Positions 23,051 to 43,664 of a stretch of 64,000 nucleotides of DNA are shown one piece after another. The translations under genes and the position numbers were made by a program. The notes beneath the pieces are model-generated. The model searched no databases. It was not told the DNA's origin and was given only the letters and a program-made list of their open reading frames with translations. This stretch comes from Rhodamnia argentea (lineage: Eukaryota > Streptophyta > Magnoliopsida > Myrtales > Myrtaceae): positions 4,836,001-4,900,000 of the forward strand of contig NC_063156.1 in NCBI RefSeq assembly GCF_020921035.1, written 5' to 3'. Numbering within the stretch: position 1 is the stretch's first letter; each line of letters begins with the position of its first letter.

Positions 23051-23053
23051 GAT

Positions 23054-23056
<3 letters not shown>

Positions 23057-23100
<44 letters not shown>
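23057..23100. repeat. (GA)22 microsatellite at the start of the small gene
   Basis: Perfect 44-nt dinucleotide run; on the minus strand it is a CT tract ending six bases before the ATG at 23050. Confidence 0.95.
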
Positions 23101-23104
<4 letters not shown>

Positions 23105-24256
23105 GGGGTAGAGAGAGAAAGGGCGGAGGCTAGGGTTAAAAGGAGAGGGATAGGGGCGGGAAAGGGAGAGAGAGGCTTTTGGTTTTCGAAAGCGAAGGCG
23201 GAGCGCGGGAGGTTCGTGGAGTTTTGACCTCTCCGACTGTTCACTCGACCTACTCGCCCTGTGAGGGCGCCGCGTGTCATTCGATGACAGGACGACTATT
23301 CTCTTGGGGAGAATCTCACTTTGCTCCCCTGATCTATAACCATCTTACATGTCGAACCCAAAATTTTAGATATTTCACTTCACCTCCCTAAACTCTCATA
23401 TTCTTCTGCTTTAAACCCCAATCATGAAAGTCTTTCAATTTGCCCCCCTAAGTGTGTAGTGCGCGGGATTCCCAAGCTGCAATCAAAGAATTACACAAAA
23501 AGGCCTCTCTGTCCATAAAATGGAAGAACGTGATGTACTGTAGCTCACTGAACCATTCTAATGAAAAATAAATAATTTAAAATATATTTTTTAAAATTGA
23601 TCGTTTGTATCAGATAAAATAATAAGTCAATAAAAAAATTTCTCCGTTGACACCAATATATATTTTAATAATTCCATTAATAGTAAAAATATTTTTCATT
23701 CATTATCATTTTAATGAATTATTTTTTAAATATTTTTTTTTATGAAATAAATGGAGTCTAACGTGTGGGAGCCTTCCCGAGGTGGGTGAGTTTTGGGGGT
23801 TAATCTGAAAGGACTGAGGTTCGTAGGGGCGGAAATGAAATTTTCACAAAAGCTAATGATACCGACATTTTTCTGTTTTCATTATTGTTGTCATTTTCTT
23901 CCTCCTCAATCATACAATTCTGCGATTCTTTTTTTCCTTCTGCGACTTCGCTCTACTTGGCTTCTCATCACGTTGTGTTTAGTTTGGTCAAGTGAGTCCT
24001 CGGGACGCACAGCAATGGCTGATTCGATACCGAAGTCTTCGCAAGCGTAGCCGCGAAACTGTTCCTTGGACGAGAAGGCTTCGTTTATCACGTGGGCCGC
24101 CTTTGCATCTTAACCCAACTTTCCACCAACAAAAATTCTTCGACTTTCCATCTCAAATTCCATCTGTTTCCCCCCATTGGAATCGTTGCTTCATGCTCGC
24201 TGGTTCGCGTTCAAACCAAGCCTTACTGGGAGCTCCAGTCTCGCCGCCCCCTGAAA
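23101..24256. other. Spacer between small gene and GLR3.7-like gene (divergent promoters)
   Basis: The two flanking genes are transcribed away from each other, so this 1.2 kb holds both promoter sides. It is GC-rich to 23280, then AT-rich (23560-23760). I see no gene. The 5' leader of the GLR gene probably covers the last 100-250 bp. Confidence 0.55.
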
Positions 24257-29185
<4,929 letters not shown>

Positions 29186-31670
29186 AGTCGGTAGATTTGC
29201 TGAGTTGGTTTTGCTAGGTAAAGCTTTTTGCAATATCGAGTTTTCCGTCAAGTGTCGATTAGTCTCTCTCTAAGTTTAGATCGAAGCATGTAAATATATA
29301 ACCCTCTCCCTTCTGTCAGGCTCCCCTATAAGAATGCAGTCTGATCATAATTCTCCAGCTAGATAACCTCTGGATCTATTATTGGGTCTGTTCTTAAGCA
29401 AATTTCTGCTGTTTGGTCTCTGAATGACTGCCAATTTATGCAATTTGGTTTTGGTCAATGAGTCTTATTATCCTTGACCTGGATCAAAGAACTTCCATCC
29501 AAGTTTTTTAAGTACCATCACCACCACAACCATACGACAAGTACAGCGAAATTAATCACATTGTAGCTCTCGAGTGACAAGTCATTTGAGATATGCAGTT
29601 ACGAATCGTCTGAGTCGGATCCTATTCGTGATAAGCCTGGACTATCATCATTAGTCCCGCTCTTGAGAAGTCATTGCCCATTAGATCTTGCTTTTCTTCT
29701 TTACAAGCGGTTTGTACGGAATTGTCAAGTTCCCATGCTAGGTGGATACTACTATTGGTGCCAAACCATCTGTTACATTGGAGGAAGCCATTGCCCATTT
29801 TGCCTCTTCAAAGCACAAGCAGGAATATCCAACAAGGAAGATACTGAAACTCTGAAGCACAGGCAAACAAGTTCATCAGCCACATGTTCCCATAGGCCAT
29901 TGTCTCCCCCTGCATAAACAGAAAACCTGTCAAGCAATGCTTGCCGTGCTTGACCAGCTAACACGATGTCGGTTGTTCAACCAATCCATGCGGTTGTCGA
30001 ATCCCTTGTCAATGAAAACGAACAAAGCCAACTTCAAAGATCAAATGAACCGGAAAGCGCTTCTCGAATTGACCGGCCATTGAGCTTCTCATTGGCGAGT
30101 ATCTTCTCAGTCTCTTCTTCTGTCGTCATCGGCACGAAGAAAGACTTCCCTCGGTGGTTAAAGATTGGACAGATTTTGCGAGGCTTGCCCAAGTCCAGGC
30201 AACTCTTTGCGAGAGTTGCAATCTCCGTCTCTTTCATTGTTTCCTCGGGCAAACTCCCCAAGTCAAGGTCAAGCGAAGACATTCTAGGCCGTCTTCCATC
30301 GTTATGACGGTGAAGATTACGTCTGATATCCTGTCTCTTTCCAGGAGTCTTTCTTCCTCGAACTCAGGACAATCGGAACAAGGGAAGGAAAGAAAAAAAA
30401 TCTTTGAACGTGGACAAAACATCTACGGAATTTAGATCAAGCCGCCGAGCTTGGAAAAGTCAGGTGCCCTAAGTCGAATCTCATGAAAACTAAGTCGTGC
30501 TTTTCACGGCAATGATTCTATTGGCGAAAGCCCATGAGATATTATTATTATTATTATTCGGTGGTGAAAACGAACAGGGACCGGTCGTGGAGGTCCCCAT
30601 CTCCTGCTCTTTTTTTACCCCTAATGGAACCCACCAAAAGTCTCTTCGAATTCGAACATTTTGAAGTTGTTTTCGGCTTGAAACAAATGGTGCGTCGTCT
30701 CTCTTTTGGCCCTTCTTTGTGGAGCAAACATCACGGGGGCGTTAATCATGATGTTACGGAAAAGATCGAGAGCCGATGAGACGAGCGGAGTCGAATCAAA
30801 TCGAGCCTGAGTTACCCCGTACCCAGCTTGCCCTAACGCGCGCGATAACGACAGTCGGGCTCTGGATCCATCCTAGCAGGGAAATCGCCGAGCACCTTCC
30901 TCGCGCGACACACGACGAACTGAGATGGGAATGAAACAAGAACAGGAAACTTCAGTCCGCTGTTTGATGCGGAATCCCACACGATGCATCGACCAAAGCA
31001 CCAAATGGGTCCTCTACGCTTGCCAAGTCTCTCGTACATTAGACTGCATTTGCCGATTTTTCGACATGAAATACCCAAGAATCTAACTATTCTCGTGAGG
31101 ACACCAGACGGTCCCCTCCCCGACACGCTGTTGACTCGGAGATGAATTCCTCGGGGTGTTCATTGCCAACTAACCGATCAAGAGGAGCCGGCACGTACCT
31201 CGAAAAAGGATCTTCTCATAGGATAGGATACCCTTTTCCTTCAAAACACGCTCGGCATCTTGTTTGGTTGGTAGAGGGTTTTGCTTACCCGGTCGCTATA
31301 GTCTTGCCTGATCGCTCGCTCGTGGATTCCTCGTCCTTTTCCGAACAACCGGATGCAACGCAAAGTGAGTTTTCATGGGGGCATTGATGTTTTTTCCCCA
31401 CTTTCACGGCATCGATGCTGATGCTTCATGATGAAGACGAGTCACCTTAGCTTGGATATTTATTCGTGGTGGCCATATTCAGAAACTGAAGTGGAGTGGC
31501 ATTGAGAAGAGAAGTCGATTCCCAAATCCCACGTTCCATTTAATCAAAAACCCCATTAACTTTCTCTTTAGCGCACTCATTTCCCACCGATCACTCCGCC
31601 CACCTGTCTCTCTAGCTATATGTCACGTAACCATGATGGTAATACACCACGCATGTAGGGAGAATATAAC

Positions 31671-32333
31671 TAGGGATGAGCATGGTCCAGGTGGGCGGTT
31701 CTCACCCTAAAATCGAACACTGCTCATTAAGGATGGATTGCGAAAAATTGAAATCATGAACCGGCCGTTGATTTCATGGCCGGTCCGATCCGACTCTCGG
31801 GTGGGTCCATGGAACGGGTTCTACCAATCTTCACCGACCAAATGGAGATTGAAAATTAGGGATTTTGTAAGTAGATTGAAGAGTAGGGATTCCAACTAAT
31901 AGTAAAGGGAGGCGACCGAGAGCGAGAGAGGGAGGTGATGAACAGCCGGAGGTGTGGCCATAAGTTGATGGAGGTCGAGGTCGTGAGTCAATGAGAGTCG
32001 AGAGACGAAGATGGAGACGGAGATGGAGACAAGAGACCGAGATGAGAGTGAGACATTGAGAGTCCGAGATGAGGGGAGTAGAGGCTGAGATGAGAGTGAG
32101 AGTTTGATACGAGATGAGCAAGTTTCGGATTATGGATTTAGGATTTAGGATTTTTCATTTTTTAAAAAAATTTAAAAATTATATATATCACATATATTAC
32201 TAGTTCGGTCTAGGTGGATGGGTGGCCGGTTCCATGTTTCGAATTGGGAACCAGACTGGTACCCTTAGGAACCACTGGTTTTGGGCTGATCTGGCTCGTT
32301 TAGGGTGATTTTCAGTTCTTTTGCACACTCCTA
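31671..32333. mobile_element. Non-autonomous hAT-like DNA transposon
   Basis: Terminal repeats TAGGGATGAGCA (left) and TGCACACTCCTA (right; reverse complement TAGGAGTGTGCA) match at 9 of 12. They are flanked by an 8-bp duplication, AATATAAC at 31663-31670 and AATATAAT at 32334-32341, the hallmark of hAT transposition. The 663-bp interior has ggccggttcc and gagacgg/agatggagac repeats and no transposase frame. Confidence 0.75.
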
Positions 32334-35255
32334 AATATAATTAAACGATTGAGGGTTTTATTGGTGTTCGCACAGTGGATTCCAAACATCCCCGATCCAC
32401 TGGCCGTGCACCAGGAACGACATTTACAAGATATTCATCGTGTAGAGCAATGAATTTCTCCTATTACGTGCTCTGTAAAATCTCCAAATGGAAGATATTT
32501 CAATTTCATCCGAGCATCTATCCCCACCAAGAAAGGAACCTTAACCTGTCTACGAAGCCTAAATCAAGCCGAAATTATCAAAGTGCGGAAAGAATAAAAT
32601 GGAGAGTAAACAAAGAAGACACCGAGATTCCGACCAAAAAATGTCCTTTGCGATGTCCAACAAATTTGACAGGGCAGTCTGCCGTTCATGACCGTTGTGT
32701 CGTTGTTGTTGCAACATTAGTGGTCTGTTGGCGGGGCCCATGGGGCTCCAGATCTGGAGCTCGCGACCATGAGTTCCAGATCGAGCCATGGACGCGAGCA
32801 CGGTGGCCATTCCGGCTAGTCCATGGCCCCGGCGAGACTACTAGATCTGCAACATGGCTCCAGCGACAGCAGCTCGTCCATGGCTGCGAGCGACGGTGGT
32901 CGACTTCAGATCTGCAATGCTGACCACAAAGACGACGGAGAGGGTTGGACACCCCGGCAGCGGTTGCATCAGACATGGCGCCGACAACTCTATCAGTGGT
33001 GACTTGGCGGAGAGAGGCGCGGAGTCGGGCTCAAGGCAGCCGTACATGGAGGAGGAAAAGTGAAGTGGATGGTGATTTGCTATTTTGTTTCATCTAAATC
33101 CACATCGATATCTACATGTCAATATGTGATCGGTTCAGAGTTGGGCAAACCGCTTCGGAACCGGATCCTGCCTCTTTGACAGTAATTTTATGGCGACGTT
33201 CGCTTATTTCCATATTAATAATAATTTAATTATGGGTAATATGTCCTTTCATAACTTTCTTTTAAAGGGGATTGCTCTATGATCCGAAATATTTCAGAAA
33301 ATATGTAGTAAATTGTCTACCTTAATAATAAATGTCGTGACTTCTGTAGTTAATGAATCCTGTCACCTCCATCCTCTCTTCCTTGAGAAATCACTTTCAA
33401 GATAAAATTCCCTCTCCGTGACTGTACGACTCCCCATAACTTTTTGTCAAACGCTCCATAGCCCAAGCCTAATCACTTTTCGACCAAAAAAAAAGAAAAA
33501 GAAAAAGAAAAGAAAAGCCTAATCACTTAAACATTTTTTAAGGGCTGCTTTATTTTCACCCCTTTTTTTTCGCGGGAAAAGGCAAAATTAATGTCAATAA
33601 TTCAATTGCGATTTAAAGTAATAGCCCAAATTTATTTGCTTTGCCTCTTTTTTATTCGTTTTCTATATTTATTTAGCATTTAGTTGCCATAATTAGACAT
33701 TTTGTATTAAATTCGTTTGTCAAAAACTTTTTTCCCAAGAAACCTCGTTCTTTTTTAGATCGTCGAGCAAATATATATGAGTTAATTATCAAGTAGAATA
33801 TAGAGATTAATAGAGACGGTTTTTTTTATAAACAATTCCGCATTCACAAAATTTTACTTTTGTTGTACATATCACTATCAAACCCTTTCATGTCTTGAAT
33901 TTTTTTTTTCCCAAAACACTTCATGAATGATATTAATTTTTGTCAATCCAAAATGATGAGATTGCACCGGCATTTTTAAGAAAAGATTTCTTATTTTATG
34001 AAGGTTGTGATTTAATTACCTTACATCTCCCATACATTGGAGAATGTAACCATAATTTTATTTTGGAAATTCTTTACAGAGGGGTTTTTTTTTTTCCGTT
34101 TCATTGATTATTCCAGTATATATGTGTATAAAAGATAATCGATAAAATAAAAGGGTTTGATATTGATACGCACAACAAATGTGACATTTTTTTTTTGGTC
34201 GGAAAATGTGAAAGTTTATTAGCAAGTGATTGCGTTAAAAAAGTATTTATGTCGATTTTTTTCTTGATTCTACTTGTCAATTAATCGACAAATCTATTAA
34301 ACAACGTTGAAAAGAATTAGACTTCTTAGATATTTCTCCTTTCAACAAAACTAATTCTTACATAAGTGAAATCTAATAATAAATTGAAAACGTAGTAGCT
34401 TTAGTACACATGGATACCCACAATTAAAAAACTAAAAATAAATAAATAAATTTGGGTCACCACTTTTTAAGTTGCAATTGCATGATTAAGTGAAATTTTA
34501 TCCTTTTCATGAAAATTGGACAGATTTAACCATGTAAGAGGCGAAAATAGAAGGCATGAGCGGTTCTAGCTTTCATACAAGTTCCATCTAGAACCGGAAC
34601 ATACCCGTAAGAACATGTTCCTCATTTTTTAGAATATGAAACCCACATTGTCACGGGTTCCACGATATTCCCAATTTCACCTGTATTTTTGTTTTAACTA
34701 TTGCAGTAAATCGTCACCTTTAATGACCATCACTTGATACTAGAATCCACTAACTACGACTCATATTTAGATATATGAATATATATGAAATAAAGCAAAA
34801 GTCTCATTCATAAATATTGCCGAAAATGAAAGCTCACATTAGTGATTTTATATTACACATTCATCATTGGATATCATGGAATACGGCAAGATCGCACCAA
34901 AACATATACAAAAAAAAAATTAAAAAACTTGTTTCGGGTTCCACCTACATAGAACCCGAACCTACTTATCGAAACAGGTTCTCTAATTTTTGAAACTCGA
35001 ACCTTACTCTACATACCTTAGAACCTAAAATTGAATATCATTCTTATTAGTCCGGTTTCACATTTCGGGTTCGACCCTAAAACCATGCTTAACCTTAAAA
35101 AATAGTGCTGCCCTTTTTACCAATTTTCATGTGGAATAATAATCAATGATAAGCAATATCCTGGAAACTATACTTATCACCACACTACCTTGTTTTTATC
35201 TCGTGACGTGATCATGACTGTCTATGATGCCAATCGAAACTTTGTCCCTAATAAT

Positions 35256-35341
35256 ATAACTTAGGTCAAAGAAATAAACATCATTATCTTTCTAATCTCA
35301 TAACTTAGGTCAAAGAAATAAACATGATTATCTTCCTATCT
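35256..35341. repeat. Two-copy 44-bp tandem repeat
   Basis: The unit ATAACTTAGGTCAAAGAAAT followed by AAACATSATTATCTTYCTA occurs at 35256 and again at 35300 with two or three differences, about 1.4 kb upstream of the GLR3.4-like start. The shared GGTCAA is a W-box-like core (TTGAC on the other strand). Confidence 0.8.
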
Positions 35342-36688
35342 TTCATGTACTTATGTCACCACCAATTGTTACTTACCGTTTCCCAATAACTAATTTTATT
35401 CTCTCTCCTCGCAACGTATGAATGGAATATTGGGGAACGCAGACTCATGCAAGGCACAAAAGTCTGTACAAGTCAAATTAATTTTTAGGCAGTGCTCGTG
35501 GTTCAAGAACGGAACCCCACATGTTTCACACCTAAGAGGACGGGGCCCACATCCCATTAACTCTCAATAATCCCGAGAGGGCCCCACTATGCTCAGGAAT
35601 AAAATAATCCCTTGCTTTTATCGAATCAGCCAAACAGCCTGCATGTCCCTGCTTCAGGTACATCAGGAGCCAATATAAGTATTCGAATTACTCATCGCTG
35701 TTGCTGACGTGGCCTAATCAGGACCGTTCCTTCTCTCGAACTCCCCTGGCCCACTCTCAGTTTCCCTACTTATATAATCGTTTTCCTATAGGCGCCACAT
35801 GATGATGATGAATTGATGATGATGCTTCGAATGACTAGAGCGAACGTAGGCTGGGTTAGCTTTTCGGGACATCACCATCTGTTTTTGTTCCAAAGCGAGA
35901 CACCAAAATGACAGAGAATCATTCTTTACTTGAGGCTTCCGCGCTGTTCGTTCTTAATTCTGCGAAGTCTCTCGTTTCTTCACTTCTACTCCTTCTTCTT
36001 CTTTCAAACTTTTGTCTGGTCTAATGAGTTTTAGATACATGTAATCTCAACGAGCTCAAACTAGCCCCAAACCATCTATGTGTTTTGTGTTTTTTTTTTT
36101 TGGAGAAATCTGGGTTTTCAGGTAATCTCCGAAAGCTACCCTCCCGAGTTCTTCTCTTCCCCGGTGGTGTATTGGATTCTCTTTCTCTCGCCTGTCGATC
36201 AATGCATGTGTGTCGTGTCCGTACTCCGGTTCAAAGTCGGATCTTTTTCTCCCCCGCCAACTTGCTTGGAGAAATATTTGTTTATTTCTGCTTGGCGATT
36301 TCCTTTTTTTTAAAATATTTTTAGGCTCTGTTTCGTGATTGGATGGCGATGGCAGTGAGTAATAAATAGTGGGTCTTCCGGGTCTTGTCTAGATATGGCA
36401 GTCCTGAAGTACACTAATTGTTTTGATAGGCTGTTTCGCTAGTTTTTAAGAGGGTGTTGATTCTTGATATTCATCGCCGATGAACTGGTTCGAATGTTGA
36501 TACTCTTATCCGCTCTTAATGTGAGAAATCTTATCATGTGCATGGGATTATTTGGGTTTTTGCCGTCCGAAGAACTCCCGGGCTGAAAGTTCTCTTTGCG
36601 TGACTGGAAAATTTGCAGGTCGGTTTTTGTCATGCATCTGATGCTGCGGTGTCGGTGTTGATCGAAGAGTTGCGAAGCTTTCGGAGAC

Positions 36689-40742
<4,054 letters not shown>

Positions 40743-43664
40743 GAGGAAGATTTGCTCTCGGGCCGTCACACGGTGTATTTTTCTTCTCTGTTATAGCCGT
40801 AGGATGTGCACAAAGGCAGAGTATAGTTCATCTAATATCGTCTTAAGTTGAGCTTCCACTAGGTAAACAAGTGGAATCACGTAATACGCAAGAAGGTAAA
40901 CAAATTTTCGGACGAAGGTTGCCATTTTGCGCAATGCGTTGAGAGCCAAAGGTTGCTCTGTATCGTAGATGAGAGTGTCAATGCAACCAGAGAAGTTGGT
41001 CCATGAAATTCTATCTGGAGATTGTCAGGATGATGTAACCTCACATAAAGAAATCAGAATCTGGCTGTTCAGTATCCAGTCATTGCGAAAATATTTCTCA
41101 TTGGCCAATTTTAGCTAGAAATTGCTGATGTGAATGATGATCGGCCTACGTGGCATCTTTCGCAATGACGCAAACAATTCTTGTCATTTTTTTATTATTT
41201 TTTTGAAATTATTTTATAACTTTTTTGTTTTTTGTTTTTTTCTTCTACCTTCTTCCTCCGCGGTCACCGGCCTCCTCGATGGCCTCGCTGGTGACCAGCA
41301 ACTGGCAAGGTCACACGCCGAGCGACGCTCGCCGTCGCCAGAGGGTCCTCTGTCAGACGTGGAGCAGGGCAAAGAGGAGGGGATAACAGTGTCCAAGCTC
41401 GTGCCTCAGCAGAAACCAATCGAGCAATTGCTCATACGAGGCCGACCAGTTTGATCCGGGCTTCCGTGTCGGCCTAGGCCGTGCGGGCCATCTTATTCAC
41501 ATCACTTTAGCCCAACTTCGGAACTCAAATATAGTTTTAAATGCCTCCTCTTCTTATCTTGTCTTCTTGAATCCATTTCGCAGGTATTGTTCCTAGTTTT
41601 CGCATTCTACCTCCTCTATCTCGAAAAATTTTCTCAGTTAGTTTTCTACGGTTTCCATTGTTGCAACACATCCTAATCAACGTATTGCTTCACCTCACAG
41701 GGTATTTCGGGGCATACGACTCCCCGTTAAAGTGAGAATTGCACCCGGCACAAGAGACACCAACTCGCAAGTGAGTCTCCAAAGTTTCCATGACACACTT
41801 CGAAGAAAATCATCCAAAATATTCCTGAGCTTATCGTATGGCGGATGATTCAGCCTTAAATTTTTTAATTTGTCCAATTTATAGTCCTAAATCTTTTGAT
41901 GATTTGCTAATAATGTGGCCCTTTCGATCAGTTTTTCGCTGAAACCGCTAACATGGAGGTTTCCTTAGTGCCGGCCATTCTACATGGACGGCACTAAAAT
42001 GGACAGTTTTCGCAAATTTTCTGAATTTTTTCTTCTTTTCCTCTTTTTTTCTTTCTTTCCTTCTTCTTTCTTTTCACTATTTCCCTTCCTTGGCTAGACG
42101 GCCACCGTTGAGGCCCCGGTAGCAAAGGGAAATAGGGAAAGGAGATAAGAAAAAATGAAAGGAAGGGGGAGGAAAAAAAGGAAAAGGACAAAAAAAATAT
42201 GAAAATCGAAAAATTGCACAATTGACAATAATGTAGCCGATTTTTCTATTTTTCTAAAAAAAAAATTCCTTAACTCAACGTAGGATGCTAGATGACTATG
42301 TTAGTGATTTCCAAAACTGGCTAGAAAGACCACTTTAGCAAATCATTAAAAGGTTTCAGACTAAATTGGACAAATTAAAATAGTTTAACACCGAATTGAC
42401 GTGGTACAGTATGTTTACGACTTTTTGAACAATCATCACCCTTCCTAGATACATGCAAGGAAATTCATCGTCTATACTAATTTCGAGTTTGTCGACTAAA
42501 CTGAATTTCGATTTAAGAAAAATAGAAGATTACCCTAGATATGATACTCCTTTCCACGTAAAGTTGTTGCTGCTAACAAAATTTCTAGCAATGTTAGAGA
42601 CACGACCTCAAAAGCACCGAAGAAGAAAATGATCAAAATCGAAAGCAACATCAGGAATAAAAATCGAATATTAAGAAAAGTAAAGCCGATGCTAGCCAGA
42701 AGATGAGCTTTACTGCCCTTGATAAGGAAAGTCATGAAGATAGAATAGCAGCATCCTCAAATTCCACAACAGTAAAAACCCTAAACCTAGCTAAACTGAG
42801 TTTTTTTTTTTTCTCCCTCTTGACATGACAAAGCTAAAAGCTAGCATGAACCAATAGTTCCGGACTCTTCTGCTTTAGGTACTTAAGTTAACAACAGAAA
42901 TTTAATGGAGTTCTCTGATTGTCTTTGATCCGAGAAGTCAATTCCCGAACCTCTTATCTTCGCGCTTGCTTCGGAGAATGTTCAAGGCCGTCGAGTGCTT
43001 AAAATAGACTCCAAATGAAGCGTTGAGGATCACACGAGGTGCGTTCTTGACTTCTCCAAATAACTCTATGAGCTAATATACTGTCCCTCCCTTAATCGCC
43101 TTCTCTCCCATGGAAACTCACCTCCTCATTCTTGCCCTTGCACTTCTAAATTGAACTGTTCAAAAGAGAGAGGACGCATTAAGAGTTTAAGATAGGAAAT
43201 CAAAGGAAATAGTTAGATGAACATCTGTCAAGACGAACAAAGCAATCAAAGAAGATTCTATCTTGTTCGGACACGGTGGAGAAAGTAACGCCACGCATGT
43301 GGTATTAGGGTTATTGATATTGCTCATCTACATGAGACAATTGTTTGTTTCCACCGACAGAGGATGAAAAATAGTATAGGAAAGATTTTTGCTCCATGGA
43401 TAAAAGAACGGAGAACGAACCTATATTCACAACATGCATTTTTCGACGTTCGGAGGGATCATGTGAATAACTTAAAACCCTAACACACCCAACAGAGGCA
43501 ATGCTGCTTGATTTGGAAATGCAGATAACTATCTACCTAAGATGTAGAAGGTGAAACTTACCGAGAAAACAAGGAGAAAAAAGAAACATCGAGATGAGAT
43601 ACTGTTTTATCACTGAAAAACAAAGAGATGAGATGATTTTTAACTTACCAATGTGCATGAGAAG
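40743..43664. other. Spacer between convergent GLR3.4-like and HD-ZIP IV genes
   Basis: Holds the 3' flanks of both genes and one inverted-repeat element (41848-42398). GC-rich remnants at 41255-41400 resemble low-complexity repeat sequence. 42400-43660 shows no coding features. Confidence 0.6.
41848..42398. repeat. MITE-like element with about 80-bp terminal inverted repeats
   Basis: The left end, TTAATTTGTCCAATTT then GATGATTTGCTAA and GATCAGTTTTTCG, matches the reverse complement of the right end (GCCAGTTTTGG side, TTAGCAAATCATT, AAATTGGACAAATTAA). About 550 bp, with a pyrimidine-rich left interior and purine-rich right interior that themselves pair loosely. No coding capacity. A related element appears at about 57000-57330. 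Confidence 0.7.

Larger units (their letters stand above)
29186..36688. other. Spacer between the two GLR genes
   Basis: 7.5 kb. Minus-strand open stretches at 29773-29964, 30034-30282 and 30234-30422 lie close together in different frames and may be worn coding remnants; I recognise no family. A hAT-like element lies at 31671-32333. GC-richer low-complexity sequence at 32690-33060 contains 'ctccagatctgg'-type words in both orientations and is probably a repeat remnant. 33060-35200 is AT-rich with nothing assignable except ggttcc/ggaacc-rich pieces (34560-35100) resembling the hAT-like family. 35800-36688 is the probable promoter and leader of the next gene. Confidence 0.55.

Noticed and set aside
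22940-23280. Frames on both strands around 23050
   Set aside because: They read through the (GA)22 tract and give Arg-Glu or Leu-Ser runs only.
32375-33063. 182-codon + frame and opposing frames
   Set aside because: Low-complexity, partly palindromic GC-rich sequence; no family resemblance and open on both strands, as repeats often are.
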